42,779 bases of DNA from Parvibaculum sp036499025 (GCA_036499025.1 DASYEM010000087.1:1-42779), one strand, 5' to 3'. Positions 14,822 to 23,440 are shown, numbered from the stretch's first letter. Numbers and translations are program-made. The notes: a model not told the origin generated them from the letters alone.

Positions 14822-15628
14822 ATGAAAAGATCGAGCCTCGCCTTGTTCCTCGTCGCCCTCGTCATCGCCCCCGCCGCGCAGGCGAAGGACGACAAGGACG
14901 ACAGCAAGATCACGCTCGATCTGGTGAAAGTGCTACCCTGCCCGCCGCAAAGCCAGATGGCGGCGACGGCGGGCATCGCCTGCGCGCAGGCACCCGAGCT
15001 CCAGAAACGCGATTATCAGGGCGTGCTCGACGCGCAGAAGAACGCCAGCGCCGACGACAAGGTTCTGGCGATTGCCGACGGGGCAAGGCCGAGCGTTGCC
15101 CAGTTCGGTCGCCCGCTCTGGCAGTCCATCGCCACGCCCTCTTGCAAGATCGCGCCCGAAGTTTTCGCCGCGAAGGACGACCAGGAACTGGCAAAGACCC
15201 TGCCCGCGACGATTGAACTCTTTGGCGCGATGACGAGCCTGAGCAAGAAGGCGAGCGGCGACGCCAAGAAGGCCTATGGCCGCACGCGTCCTTTCGCGGC
15301 GAAGGTCGATGGCTTGCCGCAAATCGTGCCGCTGCTGCCGGTCGACAATCTGAAGAACAGTCCTTCCTATCCGAGCGGCCATACCGCTTTCGCGTATGAA
15401 ACCGCCCTCGTGCTCGCGAGCCTCGTGCCCGAAGAGCAAGACGCGATCTATGCCCGCGCCGCGCAATACGGTCACAATCGCCTCGTCGTCGGCGTGCATT
15501 TTCCCAGCGACGTCGAGCAGGGCAAGGTTAGCGGCGCGCTGATCGCCGCCGCCTATATGCAACAGGATGATTTCCGCACGAAGCTCGAAAAGGCTCGCCC
15601 TGAAATTCGCAAGGCGCTGTGCCGGTAG
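14822..15628 (+). CDS. Exported class A acid phosphatase (PAP2 superfamily)
   Basis: Periplasmic non-specific acid phosphatase or lipid phosphatase-like enzyme, 268 residues. Residues 1-21 form a signal peptide ending APAAQA. The three PAP2 signatures are all present: K149-x6-R156-P157, P-S-G-H at 184-187, and R220-x5-H226-x3-D230, the last His being the nucleophile. No membrane helices follow the signal, so it is the soluble bacterial class A type rather than a membrane PAP2. It would release phosphate from phosphomonoesters at acid pH. ATG 14822 follows GGAGAGACATC. It is followed by a 70-bp palindromic repeat and convergent with the hydrolase cluster. Confidence 0.93.
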   Translation: MKRSSLALFLVALVIAPAAQAKDDKDDSKITLDLVKVLPCPPQSQMAATAGIACAQAPELQKRDYQGVLDAQKNASADDKVLAIADGARPSVAQFGRPLWQSIATPSCKIAPEVFAAKDDQELAKTLPATIELFGAMTSLSKKASGDAKKAYGRTRPFAAKVDGLPQIVPLLPVDNLKNSPSYPSGHTAFAYETALVLASLVPEEQDAIYARAAQYGHNRLVVGVHFPSDVEQGKVSGALIAAAYMQQDDFRTKLEKARPEIRKALCR

Positions 15629-15641
15629 ACAGTGATTGCCG

Positions 15642-15711
15642 GTCATTGCGAGGAGCGGAACGACGCGGCAATCCAGTCTTTGCGGCTCTGCTTCGCTACG
15701 CTCGCAATGAC
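15642..15711. repeat. 70-bp dispersed repeat with 11-bp inverted ends
   Basis: GTCATTGCGAG at 15642-15652 is the exact inverse of CTCGCAATGAC at 15701-15711. The interior carries GCGGCAATCCAG. This is the familiar dispersed element of many proteobacterial genomes. It lies between the convergent phosphatase and hydrolase genes. Confidence 0.8.
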
Positions 15712-15724
15712 GAAGTCTTCCTCG

Positions 15725-16813
15725 CTAACTGAACAAACGCGCCAGCAGGGTTTTGAACCAGAGTCTCACGCGCGCGAGAAACGCAGCGCGTTGAACGTCC
15801 GCGACGGCGACGGTCTGAGCTGGTTCGTCCGGCAATAAATCCTCATCCGCAATCGGTATCGCCGCTTCGATGATGGCAGGCGTTTCGGCGGGCGCGACCA
15901 TATCCTCTTCATCAAGCTTGACGCCGGTCGCGCGCTCCGCTGCCGCGACGATGGCGTCGGCAATCGTGCCGATCAGCGCCAGCGGCATGTCGTGGCCCAT
16001 GCCTTCAACGATGCGCAACTCCGCGCCCTCGATATTCGCCGCCGTGTCCTCGCCCGCCGCGAAGGGCACCAGCGGATCGTCGCCGCCATGCAGCACAACC
16101 GTCGGCGCGACGATCTTGCGAAGCTTCGGACGACGGTCGCCATTGGTGAGAACCGCCGCCATCTGGCGCATGACGCCCGCCGGGTGGTAAGCCCGCGCCG
16201 CATCGCGCGTCACCCATGCGCGCAAGGTCTCCTCGTCGGTCGGAAAGCCGGGACTGCCGATGGTCTCATAGGTCTTGATGCCGCGTGCGATGACGGCTTG
16301 CCTGTTGCTGGCATGCGGCGCCGGCGACATCATCATGCCGAGCACGCGGGACTTGGGATGCGGCAAAAGCGGATTGCCGGAACTCGACATGATCGAAGTG
16401 AGCGACAGCGTGCGCTCTGGATATTCGGCGGCGACAAGTTGCGCGATCATTCCGCCCATCGACGCGCCGACGATATGGGCCTTCTCTATGCCAAGCGCAT
16501 CGAGGAGCCCGACCGCATCCGCCGCCATATCGCCCAAAGAATAGAGCACGAAGGCGGGCTTGCCCGCGGCGAGCGAGAAGAAGGCGTCGGTAAGGGCGAA
16601 TGCGCGGTCGCGTTCGAAACGCGAAGACAAACCGGCATCGCGATTGTCGAAACGGATGACGCGATAGCCGCGCGTCACAAGGTCTTCGCAAAGCTCCAGC
16701 GGCCATTGGGTGAGCTGAGCGCCAAGGCCCATGATGAGCAGGATCGTTTCGCGGGCTTCCGGTCCAAAACTCTCATACTCGATGTCGATCCCGTTCGCCT
16801 CGATCTGCGGCAT
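15725..16813 (-). CDS. Alpha/beta hydrolase 1 (subtype A) with C-terminal extension
   Basis: Alpha/beta-fold hydrolase, 362 residues. The nucleophile Ser is at 118 in GASMGG, the likely acid lies in LHGGDDP, and the His in GMGHDMP. The first 295 or so residues closely match hydrolase 4 (18780-19685); both open MPQ-x-x-ANGI-x-IEYE and carry IMGLGAQLT. Unlike the other three it has an extra tail of about 65 residues. That tail is acidic and Ala/Pro-rich at first, then ends in an amphipathic, Arg-rich segment (LARVRLWFKTLLARLFS) that could bind membranes. I chose ATG 16813, which matches the paralogues. It is separated from hydrolase 2 by a terminator, so it probably has its own promoter. The substrate is unknown, probably an ester or lactone. 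Confidence 0.88.
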   Translation of the reverse strand: MPQIEANGIDIEYESFGPEARETILLIMGLGAQLTQWPLELCEDLVTRGYRVIRFDNRDAGLSSRFERDRAFALTDAFFSLAAGKPAFVLYSLGDMAADAVGLLDALGIEKAHIVGASMGGMIAQLVAAEYPERTLSLTSIMSSSGNPLLPHPKSRVLGMMMSPAPHASNRQAVIARGIKTYETIGSPGFPTDEETLRAWVTRDAARAYHPAGVMRQMAAVLTNGDRRPKLRKIVAPTVVLHGGDDPLVPFAAGEDTAANIEGAELRIVEGMGHDMPLALIGTIADAIVAAAERATGVKLDEEDMVAPAETPAIIEAAIPIADEDLLPDEPAQTVAVADVQRAAFLARVRLWFKTLLARLFS

Positions 16814-16875
16814 GGGTAGATTGCTCCGGCACGCGACATCCTCCCGCGATGAATATGGGCGCGGTCCGCGCAATA

Positions 16876-16910
16876 GAAAACCCCGCATCGCGTCGCAAGG
16901 CGGGGTTTCC
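16876..16910 (-). terminator. Rho-independent terminator between hydrolase 2 and hydrolase 1
   Basis: AAACCCCGC at 16878-16886 pairs with GCGGGGTTT at 16900-16908 around a 13-base loop. Read on the minus strand the stem is followed by TTTTCTATT. It follows the stop of hydrolase 2 and would end the 19685-16929 transcript. Confidence 0.75.
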
Positions 16911-16928
16911 GATTTTCGGGAGCGAAAT

Positions 16929-17840
16929 TTATTCCGCCGCCGCTTTCTGTTGCGCGGAAAGCGCATGGTCGGCGATCAATTCGACATAGCGCGGGCAAAG
17001 CTCCACGGGCAGGTCATGGCCCATGCCGTCGATCAGTTCGAGCGTCGCGCCGGGAACCGACTTCGCCGTGTCGATGCCGCCTTCGACGGGCACCAACGGA
17101 TCGGCCTTGCCGTGAATAACCAGAAAAGGCACATGCACTTTTTTCAAGCGTTCGACGCGCGACCCATCGCCGACAATCGCCGCATATTGGCGCGGCGCCC
17201 CTTCGGGATAATACATGTGGTCGAACTCGGTGGCGCAAAGCGCGTAAAGCGCCTCGTCGCTGCGCGGATAGGCGGGGCTCTGATAAACGCGCCGGCCCTT
17301 CATGCGATGACGAATAACGACTTCACGGTCATGCGAAGCGGGCTGCTCCTGCAAGGCGACCATCGCCGCGTCGCTCGCCTTGGGCAGATCGTGATTGCCG
17401 GTCGTCGACATGATCGAGGTGACGCTGATGAGGCGTTCGGGATGATCGATCGCCATCGCCTGCACGATCATGCCGCCCATCGAAATGCCCATGACATGGG
17501 CGCGCTTGATGCCGAGCGCATCCATGAGACCGATGCCGTCCGCCGCCATGTCGCTGAGCGTGTAAGGCGTCTGCGGCACCTTGCCTTCGCGCAGCGCCCC
17601 CACGACGGCGCCTATGTCGGGCGCGCCTTTCAGTTTCTCGCTCTTACCGACGTCGCGATTGTCGTAACGGATGACGCGGAAGCCGCGCGCCTTCATGCCG
17701 TCCATGAGCTCCAGCGGCCAGCTCATCATCGTCGAGGTGTAGCCGTTGACGAAGAGGATCGGAATGCCGTCGGCGGGACCGCGATCTTCGTAATTGATCG
17801 TGATGCCATTGGCTTTGATCGTTTTCATATCGACTGTCAT
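16929..17840 (-). CDS. Alpha/beta hydrolase 2 (subtype B)
   Basis: Alpha/beta-fold hydrolase of 303 residues, with the nucleophile Ser at 120 (GISMGG), a probable acid in HGKADP and His in GMGHDLP. Its signature start is KTIKANGIT-x-x-YEDRGP with FVNGYTST in place of the IMGLGAQ of subtype A, a pattern it shares with hydrolase 3. I chose ATG 17840: GGAG lies seven bases before it, inside the end of hydrolase 3. A slightly longer frame from 17867 would overlap that gene. It is the last gene of the 4-3-2 operon and is followed by a terminator. No signal peptide, so it is cytoplasmic. Confidence 0.9.
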   Translation of the reverse strand: MTVDMKTIKANGITINYEDRGPADGIPILFVNGYTSTMMSWPLELMDGMKARGFRVIRYDNRDVGKSEKLKGAPDIGAVVGALREGKVPQTPYTLSDMAADGIGLMDALGIKRAHVMGISMGGMIVQAMAIDHPERLISVTSIMSTTGNHDLPKASDAAMVALQEQPASHDREVVIRHRMKGRRVYQSPAYPRSDEALYALCATEFDHMYYPEGAPRQYAAIVGDGSRVERLKKVHVPFLVIHGKADPLVPVEGGIDTAKSVPGATLELIDGMGHDLPVELCPRYVELIADHALSAQQKAAAE

Positions 17841-17844
17841 GGGA

Positions 17845-18783
17845 TCACTCCGCTGCTGTGGCGTCATGCGCGCGCGATGCCGACGCGGCGCTGTCGGCCA
17901 GATCGGACATCAGATCGACGATGCGCGGGATAAGTTCGACCGGCAAATCATGTCCCATGCCGTCGATCAATTCGAGCCTCGCGCCCGGTACGGAATTGGC
18001 CGTATCGACGCCGCCTTCGGCCACGAGAATGGGATCGGCCTTGCCGTGGATGACAAGAAAGGGAAGACGCACGGTCTTGAGCCGATCGACCCGATTCCCG
18101 TCGGTGACAATCGCCGCGTACTGGCGCGAGGCGCCCTCGGGATAATACATGTAGTCATATTCGATACTGCATGAGGCAAGGAGCGTCTCGTCGGATGCCG
18201 GGTAGGCGGGGCTTTGCAGCGCCCGGCTGCATGCCATGGAATGGCGAAGCACCTCGCCACGTTCATCCGAAGCCGGCTTCCCCATGAGCGCCGCTATCGC
18301 CTCGTCGGTGCCTTGCGGAACCGCCGGGTTGCCGGTCGTGGACATGATCGAGGTGACGGAGATGAGCTTCTCTGGATGATTGATCGCCATCGACTGCACG
18401 ATCATGCCGCCCATCGATACGCCCATGATGTGAGCGCGTTCGATGCCCAGCGCATCGAGAAGGCCCATGCCGTCCGCCGCCATGTCGCTCAATGTGTAAG
18501 GAACATGCGCCGGTTTGCCCGCTTGCATCGCCTGCATGACCTCAAGCGGGTCTGGAATGCCTTGCAGCTTTTCGGACTTTCCGGCATCGCGATTGTCATA
18601 GCGAATGACGCGGAAGCCGCGCGCCTTCAAGGCGTCCAGCAACTCTTGCGACCATGCCTTCAGCGTCGATGTATAGCCGTTGACGAGAAGCAGCGGCCGG
18701 CCATCGACCGGCCCCCGATCCTCGTAACAGAGGGTGATGCCGTTGGCCTTGATCGTCTTGAGGCCGTCTCTCGGGCCGCTCAT
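17845..18783 (-). CDS. Alpha/beta hydrolase 3 (subtype B)
   Basis: Paralogue of hydrolase 2, 312 residues, with the same layout: LKTIKANGIT, LLVNGYTST, FRVIRYDNRDAGKSEKL, nucleophile Ser at 123 (GVSMGG), HGKADP and GMGHDLP. The C-terminus is slightly longer and Ala/Ser-rich. Its ATG overlaps the stop of hydrolase 4 by four bases (ATGA), and its own stop is four bases from the ATG of hydrolase 2, so the three are co-transcribed. Two near-copies of the same subtype side by side suggest recent tandem duplication followed by divergence, perhaps for different chain lengths or ester partners. Confidence 0.9.
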   Translation of the reverse strand: MSGPRDGLKTIKANGITLCYEDRGPVDGRPLLLVNGYTSTLKAWSQELLDALKARGFRVIRYDNRDAGKSEKLQGIPDPLEVMQAMQAGKPAHVPYTLSDMAADGMGLLDALGIERAHIMGVSMGGMIVQSMAINHPEKLISVTSIMSTTGNPAVPQGTDEAIAALMGKPASDERGEVLRHSMACSRALQSPAYPASDETLLASCSIEYDYMYYPEGASRQYAAIVTDGNRVDRLKTVRLPFLVIHGKADPILVAEGGVDTANSVPGARLELIDGMGHDLPVELIPRIVDLMSDLADSAASASRAHDATAAE

Positions 18784-19685
18784 TCCGCGGCTCTGGAACT
18801 GCCGGCTCGCGCCGTCGCTTTTGAAATCGCGTCGGCGAATGTCTTGACGAGAGCGATGGGGAAATCATGGCCCATGCCCGGCACGACGATCAGTTCAGCG
18901 CCGGGAATATTTGCCGCCGTGTCCTTGCCGCCTTCGACCGGCACCAGCGGATCGTCGCCGCCATGCAGGACGACGGCGGGCACGTTGAGCTTCTTCAACT
19001 TCTCGCGGCGATCTCCGTTGGAGACGATCGCCGCCATCTGCCGCGCCGTGCCGACGGGATAAAGCGAGCGCTTCACGTCGCGGCCTACCCATTCGCGCAG
19101 GATCTTGTCGTCGGTCGGATAGCCGGGGCTGCCGATGGTCTTCCAGGCATTGATGCCGCGCAGAATGGCGGCTTCAATGTCGCCTGTCGGCGCGGGTGTC
19201 ATCAGCACGGCCATGGCTTCGGGCTTTGCCTGCGGCAGACCGGGATTGCCGGTCGTGGACATGATCGAGGTGAGCGACAGTGTGCGGTCGGGATAATTGA
19301 TCGCGACGAGCTGCGCGATCATGCCGCCCATCGAGGCGCCGACGATATGCGCGCGCTTGACGCCGAGCGCATCGAGCAGGCCCATGGCATCCGCCGCCAT
19401 GTCGTCGAGCGAGTAAGGCGCGGATGCCGGCTTTCCCGACACGAGCGCGCCGAAGATCGCCGCCATGTCGGGCATGCCTGCCGCATCGAACTTCGTCGAC
19501 AGCCCGACATCGCGATTGTCGAAACGAATGACGCGATAACCGCGCGCGACGAGTTCGTTGCAAAGATCGACCGGCCACATGGTCAACTGTGCGCCCAAGC
19601 CCATGATGAGCAGGATGGTTTCACGGTCGGCCGGACCGAAGTCCTCATATTCGATGGTGATGCCGTTCGCCTGAACCTGCGGCAT
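18780..19685 (-). CDS. Alpha/beta hydrolase 4 (subtype A), first gene of the operon
   Basis: Alpha/beta-fold hydrolase of 301 residues, with Ser 118 in GASMGG, HGGDDP for the acid, and GMGHDFP for His. It is the closest relative of hydrolase 1 in this window but lacks its C-terminal tail. It begins the operon 4-3-2, divergent from the GST-like gene at 19808. The 122-bp spacer between the two holds the TAATG-N5-CATTA dyad at 19774-19788, so that site could control both directions. GGGAGGCTTCC before the ATG is a good ribosome-binding site on the minus strand. The substrate is unknown. Confidence 0.9.
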   Translation of the reverse strand: MPQVQANGITIEYEDFGPADRETILLIMGLGAQLTMWPVDLCNELVARGYRVIRFDNRDVGLSTKFDAAGMPDMAAIFGALVSGKPASAPYSLDDMAADAMGLLDALGVKRAHIVGASMGGMIAQLVAINYPDRTLSLTSIMSTTGNPGLPQAKPEAMAVLMTPAPTGDIEAAILRGINAWKTIGSPGYPTDDKILREWVGRDVKRSLYPVGTARQMAAIVSNGDRREKLKKLNVPAVVLHGGDDPLVPVEGGKDTAANIPGAELIVVPGMGHDFPIALVKTFADAISKATARAGSSRAAE

Positions 19686-19773
19686 GGAAGCCTCCCTGAT
19701 TGATGGCTGTTTTGATGTTGTTTGAGCGAAAGCCTAACAGCAGGCTTGCGTTGGGGGCAAAGGAAACGCTATC

Positions 19774-19788
19774 TAATGATAACCATTA
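19774..19788. promoter_or_regulatory. Candidate operator TAATG-N5-CATTA, copy 1
   Basis: TAATG ATAAC CATTA, an exact 5+5 dyad in an AT-rich island 19 bases upstream of the GST-like gene and 88 bases upstream of the divergent hydrolase operon. The same arms and spacing recur at 20928-20942. The shape fits a TetR- or MarR-family site; no such regulator gene is in the window. Confidence 0.6.
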
Positions 19789-19807
19789 ATCAGATGGAAA
19801 ACGAGAA

Positions 19808-20899
19808 ATGTCGGACCCGACCATTGCTGGCATGAAGGTCTATGGGCTCGACCTCTCCTACTTCACCGGCAAGTTCGAAGCCTTTCTCCGCTACAAGCAA
19901 ATCCCGCATGAGCGGATCGAACTTTCTGCGGCCACCATGCGCCATGTCGCCCGCAAGACCGGCCTTGCGCAAATGCCGGCGGTCGAACTGCCTGACGGAC
20001 GCTGGATGAGCGACAGCACGCCGATGATCGAATGGCTCGATGCGGCATGGTCCGGTCCCGCCGTCGTTCCCGCCGAACCGCTACAGCGGTTTTTCTCGCA
20101 GCTTCTCGAAGACTATGCAGATGAATGGCTCTGGCGTCCGGCGCTGCATTACCGCTGGAGCTATCAACCCGATGCGCGGCTGATGAGCCATCGCATCGCC
20201 GATGAAATGTTGCATGACATGCCAGGCCCGCTCTGGCTGCGCCGATGGGCGATCTATCGCCGCCAGCTTCGCAAATATGTTCATGGCGACGGCGTGACGG
20301 CGGAGACGCGCGCCCATGTCGAAGACATCTATCTGCGCAATCTGCGTTGGCTCGAAGTGATTTTCACCGCACGGCCTTTTCTGCTCGGAGAACGCCCGAC
20401 GCTGGCGGATTTCGGTTTCTTCGCTTCGATGTTCCGGCATTTCGGGTTGGACCCGACGCCCGCCCGCATCATGCGCGACGAGGCTCCGCATGTGTATGAA
20501 TGGCTCGGGCGCATGTGGAACGCAAAGGCGAGCGGCATCGACGGCGCGCTGCTGCCGGGCGATGCGGTTCCATATGACTGGCATCCGATCCTGATCGATA
20601 TGGGGAGGGGTTACCTGCCTTACCTCAACGCCAATGCGCGCGCCTGGCGCGAGGGGCAAAAGACATTCACCGTCGAGATCGAAACCTGCCGCTATCGCCT
20701 GCCCGTGCATCGCTACCGCGTATGGTGCCTCGAACGGCTGCAAGGGCTTTTTCGCGATTTGCCCGAGTGGGCCGCGGCAGCGCGCTTGCTCGACGATACG
20801 GGCTGTCTTGCGCCTCTCCTCGAAATGAAGAACCTCGCTTCCGGCTTTGATCCCGATCGCCGCGCGCCTTTTTTCGAGCCGGGCCGGGTCTGGCCATGA
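19808..20899 (+). CDS. Glutathione S-transferase-like protein, long form
   Basis: Protein of 363 residues with an N-terminal thioredoxin/GST fold (MKVYGLDLSYFTGKFEAFL, then the cis-proline region AQMPAVELPDGRWMSDSTPMIEWLD). An all-helical GST C domain follows (RPFLLGERPTLADFGFFASM). It exceeds normal GSTs (about 200-230 residues) by well over 100 residues, the extra being a C-terminal region with many Arg, Trp and Tyr. The usual catalytic Ser/Tyr/Cys is not obvious at the N-terminus (YFTGKF). It may bind a thiol or act as a transport or isomerase partner. It is preceded by the 19774-19788 dyad, and a DsbA-fold gene under the same kind of dyad follows. Confidence 0.85.
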   Translation: MSDPTIAGMKVYGLDLSYFTGKFEAFLRYKQIPHERIELSAATMRHVARKTGLAQMPAVELPDGRWMSDSTPMIEWLDAAWSGPAVVPAEPLQRFFSQLLEDYADEWLWRPALHYRWSYQPDARLMSHRIADEMLHDMPGPLWLRRWAIYRRQLRKYVHGDGVTAETRAHVEDIYLRNLRWLEVIFTARPFLLGERPTLADFGFFASMFRHFGLDPTPARIMRDEAPHVYEWLGRMWNAKASGIDGALLPGDAVPYDWHPILIDMGRGYLPYLNANARAWREGQKTFTVEIETCRYRLPVHRYRVWCLERLQGLFRDLPEWAAAARLLDDTGCLAPLLEMKNLASGFDPDRRAPFFEPGRVWP

Positions 20900-20927
20900 A
20901 GAGCTTGCACCAGCGCACAATGCACAC

Positions 20928-20942
20928 TAATGAAATTCATTA
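20928..20942. promoter_or_regulatory. Candidate operator TAATG-N5-CATTA, copy 2
   Basis: TAATG AAATT CATTA; here the dyad is extended to TAATGAA-A-TTCATTA, with 7-bp arms. It lies between the stop of the GST-like gene and the DsbA-fold gene, 45 bases before the latter's ATG. Same arms and spacing as copy 1. Confidence 0.6.
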
Positions 20943-20987
20943 ATCCGGCCTTGTTCGAGCCGGAAGCCGTCCATGGAGGAACGCCGC

Positions 20988-21638
20988 ATGACGCTTCAAT
21001 ATGACCTCTTCTGGTCCTTCCGCTCGCCCTATTCCTATCTCGTCACGCCGCGCCTGATGGAGCTCGAACGCGACTATGACGTGCGCTGCAATGTGCGCCC
21101 CGTCTATCCGATCGCGGTGCGCCTCAAAGGCTTCTTCAAGCAGGTCAATCCGATGTGGCCGCCTTATCTGCTGAAAGACACGGCCCGCATCGCCGAAATG
21201 GAAGGCTTGCCCTATCGCTGGCCCTCGCCCGATCCCATCGTGATGGATATGGCCAAAGGCGAAGTGCCCGAAGAACAACCCTATATCCACCGCCTGACGC
21301 GGCTCGGCGTCGCGGCAACCGAAAAAGGCAAGGGCCTGCCCTTTTTGCGCGAAGTCGGCGGCCTCATTTTCGGCGGCACAAAGGGCTGGCATGAAGGCGA
21401 CCATCTGAAAGACGCAACCGCACGCGCAGGGCTGGACCTTGCCGAACTCGACCGCGCCATCAAAGCCGACCCCGCCCGCTATGAAGCCGTCATCACCGCC
21501 AATGAAGCGGCCCAGAAGGCGTCGGGCCATTGGGGCGTGCCGCTGATGGTCTTCGAGGGTGAACCCTTTTTCGGCCAGGACCGCGTCGATCATCTGACAT
21601 GGCGGATGGGCAAGCATGGGCTGAAGAAAAGGACGTAG
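20988..21638 (+). CDS. DsbA-fold thioredoxin-like isomerase (HCCA isomerase/kappa-GST family)
   Basis: Protein of 216 residues in the 2-hydroxychromene-2-carboxylate isomerase group. Its opening YDLFWSFRSPYSYLVTPRL carries the Ser-Pro-Tyr motif of this family, where Ser replaces the Cys-x-x-Cys of DsbA. The late segment HWGVPLMVFEGEPFFGQDRVDHL is the expected cis-Pro and C-terminal helix. It is glutathione-dependent in characterised relatives and takes part in aromatic ring catabolism, but its true substrate here is unknown. I chose ATG 20988, with GGAGGA seven bases upstream; ATG 20973 overlaps that site. GlpD follows after 65 bp. Confidence 0.9.
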   Translation: MTLQYDLFWSFRSPYSYLVTPRLMELERDYDVRCNVRPVYPIAVRLKGFFKQVNPMWPPYLLKDTARIAEMEGLPYRWPSPDPIVMDMAKGEVPEEQPYIHRLTRLGVAATEKGKGLPFLREVGGLIFGGTKGWHEGDHLKDATARAGLDLAELDRAIKADPARYEAVITANEAAQKASGHWGVPLMVFEGEPFFGQDRVDHLTWRMGKHGLKKRT

Positions 21639-21703
21639 CGTCAAGCTGGACCCGTCGCCTCTCTCCCGCTAGCCTCCGCCTCCTACAAGAAGCGGACGGA
21701 AGA

Positions 21704-23440
21704 ATGCAGCGTGACCTGAAGAAAATGAGCGCCACCGACTACGATCTCGTGATCGTGGGCGGCGGCGTCACCGGAGCGACGACAGCCTGGGACGCGAGCT
21801 TGCGCGGGCTGAAAGTGGCGCTGCTCGAAAAGGAAGATTTCGCGCATGCGACGACGTCGGGCTCATCGAAGCTCGTTCATGGCGGATTGCGCTATCTCGT
21901 CAATGGCGAATTGAAGCTGGTGCGCGAGTCGCTCCGTGAGCGGCGCATCTGGGAAAATATCGCGTCGCATATGGTGCACCCCCTGCCCTTCATCCTGCCG
22001 ACCTATGGCCACGGCATGAAGAGCGGCCCGGTCCTTTCCATCGGCCTCGCCTTTTACGATCTGCTGTCATACGACCGCAATTGGGTGTCGGACGACGACA
22101 AGAAAATTCCGGGCTTCCGCTCAATCTCGAAGGCCGAGGCGCTAAAGCTGATGCCCAGCCTGAAACAGGACGGGCTGACAGGCGCGAAAATTTATTACGA
22201 TTGCCAGATGTTCGCGCCCGAGCGCCTCTGCCTCGAATGCGTCGAAGGCGCGGTCGAATATGGCGCCGACGCCGCGAACTATGCCGAAGTGACGGGCTTC
22301 ACGAGCGAAACCTCGGGCGCGCGCGGCAGTCGCGTGACGGGCGTGCAGGTGCGCGACCGCGCCACCGGCGAGATGCATGTCATCAAGGGCAAAGTGACGA
22401 TCAACGCCGCCGGACCCTGGGCCGATGAGATGATGCGGCTCGGCGAGAACGGCAATCCTTCGCGCGGGCTCATTCGCTCCAAGGGCATCCACATCATCAC
22501 CCGCGAGCTTTCGGGCAAACACGCGCTGGCGATCCAGTCCGATATCGGCGGGCACTTCTTCGTGATCCCCTGGCGCGGCCACACGATCATCGGCACGACG
22601 GACGCCGTCTTCAAGGACGAACCCGACCGCGTCGGTGTCACCGAAAAGGACATTCGCGATTTCCTGAGCGTCGTGAATGACGGTCTGCCGGGCTTGCATC
22701 TGAAGCGCGAGGATGTGCTGCATTTCTATGTCGGCATTCGCCCGCTGATCGACCATGAGCCCAATGCGACCGGGCCGAAGGACAGTTACAAGGCGAGCCG
22801 CGAAGCGGAAGTCTGTGACCATGAAGAGCTGAACGGCATTGACGGTTTCATTTCGGCGCTGGGCGGCAAATGGACGACCTCGCGTCATCTCGCCGAGCAG
22901 ATCGTCGATATGGCCGCTGGCAAACTGGGTCGCCGGACGAAATGCGAAACCCATTGCACGCCGGTCTATGGCGGTGAAATCGGACGGCTGAAAAGCTTCA
23001 TCGCCCGCACCGAGAAACGCCATGCCGAACTGCCGCGCGACGTCGTCGAGAATCTCGTCTATTTCTACGGCAGCCGCGTCGATGAAGTATTGGCGACAGC
23101 CGACGAGCGGCAAGGCGAACGCGGTGAGCTGTTGCGCCGTATCGACGCCAACAGCGCCGTTCTCGGCGTGCAGATCGTTCACGCGATCCGCCATGAGATG
23201 GCGACGCATCTATCCGACGTTCTCTTCCGCCGCACCGGCCTCGGCACGCTCGGCAATCCCGGCGTGCCGGTCATCAACAGGGTCGTCGATCTGATGGCGC
23301 GCGAACTCGGCTGGGACGAGACGACCATCGCCAATGAAATCGCCGACGCACATCGTCTCTTCGAAACGCAGCCGCCCGCCCATGAAGACGAGATGCAGGG
23401 CGCGTCCATGGCTGAGGCGCAGAAAGAGGCGCATTCTTGA
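21704..23440 (+). CDS. glpD: Aerobic glycerol-3-phosphate dehydrogenase
   Basis: FAD enzyme oxidising sn-glycerol 3-phosphate to dihydroxyacetone phosphate, at the inner membrane and feeding the quinone pool. It has 578 residues, slightly longer than typical GlpD (about 500-570). The dinucleotide motif VGGGVTGA is at residues 18-25, and the characteristic TTSGSSKLVHGGLRYL is at 50-65. Others are INAAGPWADEM, the GTTDAVF and ALGGKWTTSRHLAEQ segments, and a C-terminal DAO-C domain. The start is ambiguous between ATG 21704 and ATG 21725; both have weak ribosome-binding sites. It is the first gene of a tight operon with a lipid kinase (TTGA overlap) and an alkylglycerone-phosphate synthase homologue. 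No glycerol kinase or GlpR is nearby. Confidence 0.92.
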   Translation: MQRDLKKMSATDYDLVIVGGGVTGATTAWDASLRGLKVALLEKEDFAHATTSGSSKLVHGGLRYLVNGELKLVRESLRERRIWENIASHMVHPLPFILPTYGHGMKSGPVLSIGLAFYDLLSYDRNWVSDDDKKIPGFRSISKAEALKLMPSLKQDGLTGAKIYYDCQMFAPERLCLECVEGAVEYGADAANYAEVTGFTSETSGARGSRVTGVQVRDRATGEMHVIKGKVTINAAGPWADEMMRLGENGNPSRGLIRSKGIHIITRELSGKHALAIQSDIGGHFFVIPWRGHTIIGTTDAVFKDEPDRVGVTEKDIRDFLSVVNDGLPGLHLKREDVLHFYVGIRPLIDHEPNATGPKDSYKASREAEVCDHEELNGIDGFISALGGKWTTSRHLAEQIVDMAAGKLGRRTKCETHCTPVYGGEIGRLKSFIARTEKRHAELPRDVVENLVYFYGSRVDEVLATADERQGERGELLRRIDANSAVLGVQIVHAIRHEMATHLSDVLFRRTGLGTLGNPGVPVINRVVDLMARELGWDETTIANEIADAHRLFETQPPAHEDEMQGASMAEAQKEAHS

